Positions 59,683 to 64,000 of a DNA stretch of 64,000 nt are shown here, piece by piece; the stretch's first letter is position 1, and the number at the start of each line of letters is the position of its first letter. The position numbers and the translations under genes are program-made. The DNA lies in the NCBI GenBank assembly GCA_950022655.1, contig OX465583.1, positions 70,815,152-70,879,151 of the forward strand, given 5' to 3'. Below the pieces are notes generated by a model that was not told where the DNA came from, did not search any database, and saw nothing but the letters and a program-made list of their open reading frames with translations. This DNA comes from Alentia gelatinosa. Its lineage: Eukaryota; Annelida; Polychaeta; Phyllodocida; Polynoidae.

Positions 59683-61182
59683 GTAACAATATGACGGATT
59701 ATCTAACAATAATTATATAGAACATCCTGACCATGCTGTACAAGCTACAAAACGAGATATTAATTTTCGGTTCGTACGGAACGAGGCATTCATGCCAAGT
59801 TCCGTACGAACCGTAAATTATCATCAAGTTTTGTAGTATGTACTAGCGACTTCGTCGAGTCGCTCTAGCGTGGCCCTCGCGACAACAGAACGTATTGAGG
59901 TATAAGATGTTTCTGAAGGTGGTTCCCTCTCTCGGCTGCCGTTCTAAACCTTAGGTCATTACGGCTCCTATTATTTCACGTTAGGTAACAAGCATGCTAG
60001 TTCGTTATATATTTACTATATACCCGAAATAAATAGAAATAATTAACTTAATTTTGCCTAACAACTAATGTTTGAGGCAACACGTACGGAACACTGTTCC
60101 GTACGGTAAAATACGTCCAGCGGTAAAATACGTCCAATGTCGTTTGGTGAGATTCCTACCAGAGGCATCTCCTTTATGTATTAACACTTATGACACCTAT
60201 TATTGAGGGTTATCAAATCCATAAGAAATCAAGCTTAAAACGTAATCAAAAGGATTGATGCTTTTCATTCAATGACTACAAAACTAGAGTAAATACCGGA
60301 AAACCCAACATAGAAACTTCACAAGGGTTCTTCATTCTGCTTTTGCTGTCTTTTTTTGTTAACATAACTTTATTTGGTCTTATTCCGAGTCAAATGGGTG
60401 TAACATATATTATTGCTACATTTGCAAAACCATTATATTGTTAATTTTTCTTTTTTTTAAAAATAGTTTTATTAGCAAATATTCATTCACCAATACGATT
60501 TGACATCAAGAAGCATGTAGATGACTTAACACAGTGACGCAACAGGGAATATAGACATTCCTCCAGTCTCTCTATATATGCAGATAAGGCCACTAAAAAA
60601 GACAACTTGTTTCTCATCACCAAGCCATGAAAAATATGATGAGGGCGCTTTTTTTTTCTTGCTTTTTTTTAGCTATATCAAAGATGGCTTTTGAAGTGTC
60701 ATAAAATGGGCTTCAGACATACACTAAAACCCCGCATAAGTGGACACCCTCTGATCCGGGCCAAAGTGTTCGCTTACGCATCCACTTATGTGAGGTTTCC
60801 AGATTTTTACTGGTTATACGTTTAATGCATCCCTGACATCAGGAACTTTAATTTGATACTGAATACACATACCTTTCATAATTTCTACCAAGGTTCATCT
60901 TATTTATATAAAAAAAAAATCTTCTAAAATCGTTTTTTCTGATGCGCACGGTGATGAGAAACAAGTTTGTTTTTTTTAGTGGCCTAAGGCTACCTTTGTC
61001 TTTTTTCTAAACAGATCACCTCCAGGTAGAATTTACTCCAAAGAATATTACCTTGCTATAGCGGTCCGGTTTTATATTTCTCTGTGGTCGGCCTTTTAAT
61101 TTTTAAGATGACTTTTTCTGACCTTCTGGTTCTATGGCGACATTTTCAAAGTTTAATTTCATATTCACTCATCGTTATTCAG
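59683..61182 (+). other. Intron 16 with hairpin A and a TIR element
   Basis: A copy 5 at 59,716-59,850 has arms TTCGGTTCGTACGGAA / TTCCGTACGAACCGTAAA and apex CGAGGCATTCATGCCAAG. Element X is at 60,588-60,984. The rest is AT-rich and unassigned. Confidence 0.55.
60588..60984. mobile_element. TIR element X with TAA target duplication (Harbinger-like MITE)
   Basis: Inverted ends are GGCCACTAAAAAAGACAACT and, reversed, GGCCACTAAAAAAAACAAAC, continuing into TTGTTTCTCATCACC on both sides. TAA borders it at 60,585-60,587 and 60,985-60,987. A 3-bp TWA duplication is characteristic of PIF/Harbinger elements. The 397-bp body has no transposase frame and includes an H-like segment at 60,725-60,800. 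Confidence 0.7.
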
Positions 61183-62028
61183 GTTCAACTGGACCCGAAG
61201 GTGCAACTGGAATGACAGGACGAAGTGGCCCAACAGGTGGAACAGGTGCAACTGGACCAACAGGTAACACTGGATCCACTGGTAGTACTGGCCCAGGTGG
61301 ACCAACGGGAGCCACAGGTTCTACTGGTCCAGGAGGTCGCACAGGAGCCACAGGAGGAACAGGACCTCTCGGTGCGACCGGTTCGACAGGTTTGCCAGGT
61401 CCCCTCGGAGCGACAGGTGCGACCGGAGGACGGGGTCCTCAGGGTCCAACCGGTGCGACCGGTCTTAGAGGACCAACTGGGCCCACAGGATCGACTGGAT
61501 CAACTGGACCTTCAGGTCCAACTGGAGCTACTGGATCAACTGGTGGACAGGGTAGGACTGGTGCTACTGGTTCCTCAGGATTACAGGGGAGACCAGGCTT
61601 CACCGGTTCAACGGGACCCCAGGGAAGAACAGGATCGACTGGGCAAACTGGCCGGCAAGGACCCCAGGGATTCACTGGATCGACTGGTCCAAGCGGAAGA
61701 ACTGGTTCTACTGGAGCTACTGGCCAAACTGGAAGAGATGGTGCGACTGGACGTCAGGGACCTCAGGGATTCACTGGATCGACCGGTCCAACAGGAAGAA
61801 CTGGAGGCACTGGAGCGAGAGGTCCTACTGGCTTTACTGGATCAACTGGTCCAACTGGTAATACTGGTAGTACTGGTTCCAGTGGACCTAGAGGCCAGAC
61901 TGGATCCACAGGTGCCACAGGTATTCGAGGTCCCCAGGGTTTCACAGGGTCGACTGGTGATAGAGGACCACAAGGAAACACTGGGTCGACAGGTTTCACG
62001 GGATCCACTGGACCTGAAGGACGAACGG
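61183..62028 (+). CDS. Exon 17: collagen, 94 triplets
   Basis: 846 nt, phase 1/1, acceptor GTTATTCAG, donor ACGG|GTAAGT. The core is replaced by [15 protein letters not shown] and [12 protein letters not shown] variants, so this exon belongs to a diverged subgroup shared with exon 18. GPQ-GFT-GST recurs. Uninterrupted. Confidence 0.93.
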
Positions 62029-62924
62029 GTAAGTCACAAACAACTAAATTAAAACACCATAACAAGTAGCAAATGGACATTTTTCTCACCCCAGGAATAA
62101 ATGTCCATAGGCTTAACATTGGGAACTCAATCTCCATGCCCTTATGAGTATTGCAGTCTGTTCTCCATGGTCTATATCCTGTGTGTTGTCCATTCTTTTA
62201 GTGTGTACAGGGATGAGATAGATACAGAAAGCAACTCGTTTTAGTCAAAGAAATCATTCTGTAACTCGTTTGAATGCTACGTGATATTCACTCTGCTGTC
62301 GCCTCGTTCATATCACTCCACATCAAACTCGTGAAGAACGACGACTTTGACCAAAACTTTTTGGTTTCTTCTTTAGTATCAATTGTTGATGGAACAGCGC
62401 CAAAGCAAGAAGTAGCGGGAAAGGTATACTCACAGAAGTCTCGCATTAGATTTATACTATCGCCTTCTAGGACTTACATAGCAAAGTGCAGGGGAAATAC
62501 ATATCCAAAAACTGGGCCACTATGGGAAAAAGGTCCTACGTGCCGACCTACAGACCGACCGGCATCCCTACTAACCCACTAGTTGAGGGAAATAATCCTA
62601 CCTATATTTGTCACTGTTGACAGATATATAGAAATCAGTTGATTGTACAAAGCTCACCGCTTGATGGCAATTCTCATTGCACTGGATCATTGTAAGACAG
62701 GCCACAGAGCCTAAATAAACGAACTAAGAATAAAATGACAAAAGAAAATATCCAAAAGCAACCCGTGATTGACCGAATGACATGGGCGAATTTGCAATAG
62801 TTAACACCTAAAAAACCTGAAATCAAAATGATAACTACATATCAATCAATTGGGGTTATAACAAGATTGTTATTGGGTTTCTCCCTTTTTCACTAAGCTA
62901 ATTAGAATTACTTATGTATTTCAG
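62029..62924 (+). other. Intron 17 with element J copy 3
   Basis: 62,080-62,350 matches J: TTCTCACCCCAGGAATAAAT, CCATAGGCTTAACATTGGG, and apex CTCTGCTGTCGCCTCGTTC (reverse form). 62,351-62,924 shows nothing recognised. Confidence 0.5.
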
Positions 62925-63716
62925 GTGCAACTGGTCCAGCGGGAAGCACAGGCTCAACAGGCTCAACTGGTCCAAGCGGTCCAACAGGAGGAACCGGTGC
63001 TACAGGTCCCACCGGAACAACTGGGTCTACTGGAGCCACTGGTCCTGGTGGCCCAACTGGTGCTACTGGATCAACTGGACCGGGAGGAAGAACAGGTGGA
63101 ACTGGAGCCACTGGAGTTAGTGGTCTTCCAGGTCGTACCGGTTCAACTGGTGAAACCGGTCGCGAAGGTCGCCCTGGTTTTACTGGTGCGACAGGACGTG
63201 ATGGAGTCACCGGTGCGACAGGACCCACTGGAGCAACAGGTAGAGATGGAAGAGACGGAAGGACAGGTGGGACCGGTGCAACAGGTCGTGATGGTCGTAC
63301 CGGTTCAACTGGCCCAACTGGCAGAACCGGCGGGACTGGAGCAACTGGACGCCAAGGACAGACCGGTTCGACTGGTTCAACAGGACCTCAAGGCTTTACT
63401 GGGTCAACCGGTCCACTAGGTCCACGCGGCTTTACTGGAAGTACCGGACCAACAGGTAGGACTGGAGCAACTGGACGTGATGGATCAACAGGTCCTACAG
63501 GTCGTACTGGCAGCACTGGATTGACTGGCCGAGTAGGCGCTACGGGTCAATCTGGTCGACCTGGTACAGATGGACGACGTGGAGCTCCTGGAAGTGGTGG
63601 AATCTCTGGTGCTCAAGGAGCCACTGGTGTGAGTGGTTTTACTGGAGCCACAGGACCGGGTGGTAATACAGGAGCGACCGGTGTGACAGGACCATCTGGA
63701 CCGACAGGCGGAACTG
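62925..63716 (+). CDS. Exon 18: collagen, 88 triplets
   Basis: 792 nt, phase 1/1, acceptor TGTATTTCAG, donor ACTG|GTATGT. It opens [18 protein letters not shown] and has the [12 protein letters not shown] variant of the core. GRD triplets are frequent; near the end proline enters Y (GRP, GAP). It ends in an open donor, so at least one more exon lies to the right. Confidence 0.93.
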
Positions 63717-64000
63717 GTATGTACTTTTCTTCATATAGGGGACCATCAATAAAGTATCTGGCAGAATGAATAAAGATTATTAAAAAAAGATTTTTTTTTT
63801 AAATGTATGCAAAATTTATGAAATTTTTTACCCAACCCCTCCTCCCTCCCAATCTTGTATGCAACTGAATAGTTAAAGAGGAGCATACACAAAATTTCTA
63901 AAAAATCATTACCCTATATCTCAGTGCGTACATACTTTATGGATGGCCCCTAAGTCAAAATATACCAATTTTGCAGTATATGTAAGATTTAGTATCAATT
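63717..64000 (+). other. Start of intron 18 with element E copy 3
   Basis: Element E spans 63,738-63,950 (GGGGACCATCAATAAAGTAT ... ACTTTATGGATGGCCCC), with a diverged left arm. The window ends inside the intron. Confidence 0.6.

Overview
The window is genomic DNA from an animal, very probably a marine invertebrate. The evidence is spliceosomal GT-AG introns, a large multi-exon collagen-type gene, an intact Ty3/gypsy (Mag-like) LTR retrotransposon primed by tRNA-Ser, a tRNA-derived SINE-like head, and dense hairpin and terminal-inverted-repeat elements. The phylum cannot be fixed from the sequence alone. A collagen with threonine dominating the Y position of Gly-X-Y recalls annelid and tubeworm cuticle collagens, but that is only a hint.

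Layout. Bases 1-27,236 hold no gene I can support. They are a mosaic of dispersed short elements (at least a dozen families, several nested), minisatellites (51-bp, 93-bp and 22-bp units), a 760-bp CCCTCACC tract and AT-rich unique sequence. Bases 27,237-32,547 are a complete, apparently very young LTR retrotransposon: 286-bp LTRs that read as identical, a 5-bp target duplication, a tRNA-Ser primer site, gag, and an intact pol in the same frame as gag behind a single TGA. Bases 32,548-33,699 are again hairpin elements.

From 33,700 to 63,716, and continuing off the right edge, lie 18 plus-strand exons of one gene. The first codes a 74-residue non-collagenous domain. The other 17 code about 1,050 Gly-X-Y triplets. 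Each of these 17 collagenous exons is flanked by phase-1 introns that split a codon (glycine at all junctions but the first), and every one has a length divisible by 9, so any of them could be gained, lost or skipped without breaking the triplet register. Most carry one copy of an invariant core ([18 protein letters not shown]) at a nearly fixed place, triplet 14-20 and most often 17. Larger exons hold two or three cores spaced 432-468 nt, which is the size of a single-core exon. The gene therefore looks built by repeated duplication of a ~430-nt exon cassette. The product has one lysine and no cysteine in its collagen part. The 5' end (promoter, signal peptide) and the 3' end are not in the window.

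The most unusual non-coding signal is a set of hairpin elements with different stems that share the same outer ends (TTATCTCACCCC or TTATCCTACCCC, then CCATAGACTTAACATTGGG) and a similar apex (CGAGGC...GCCGAG). All family assignments were made by eye; no alignment or database search was run.
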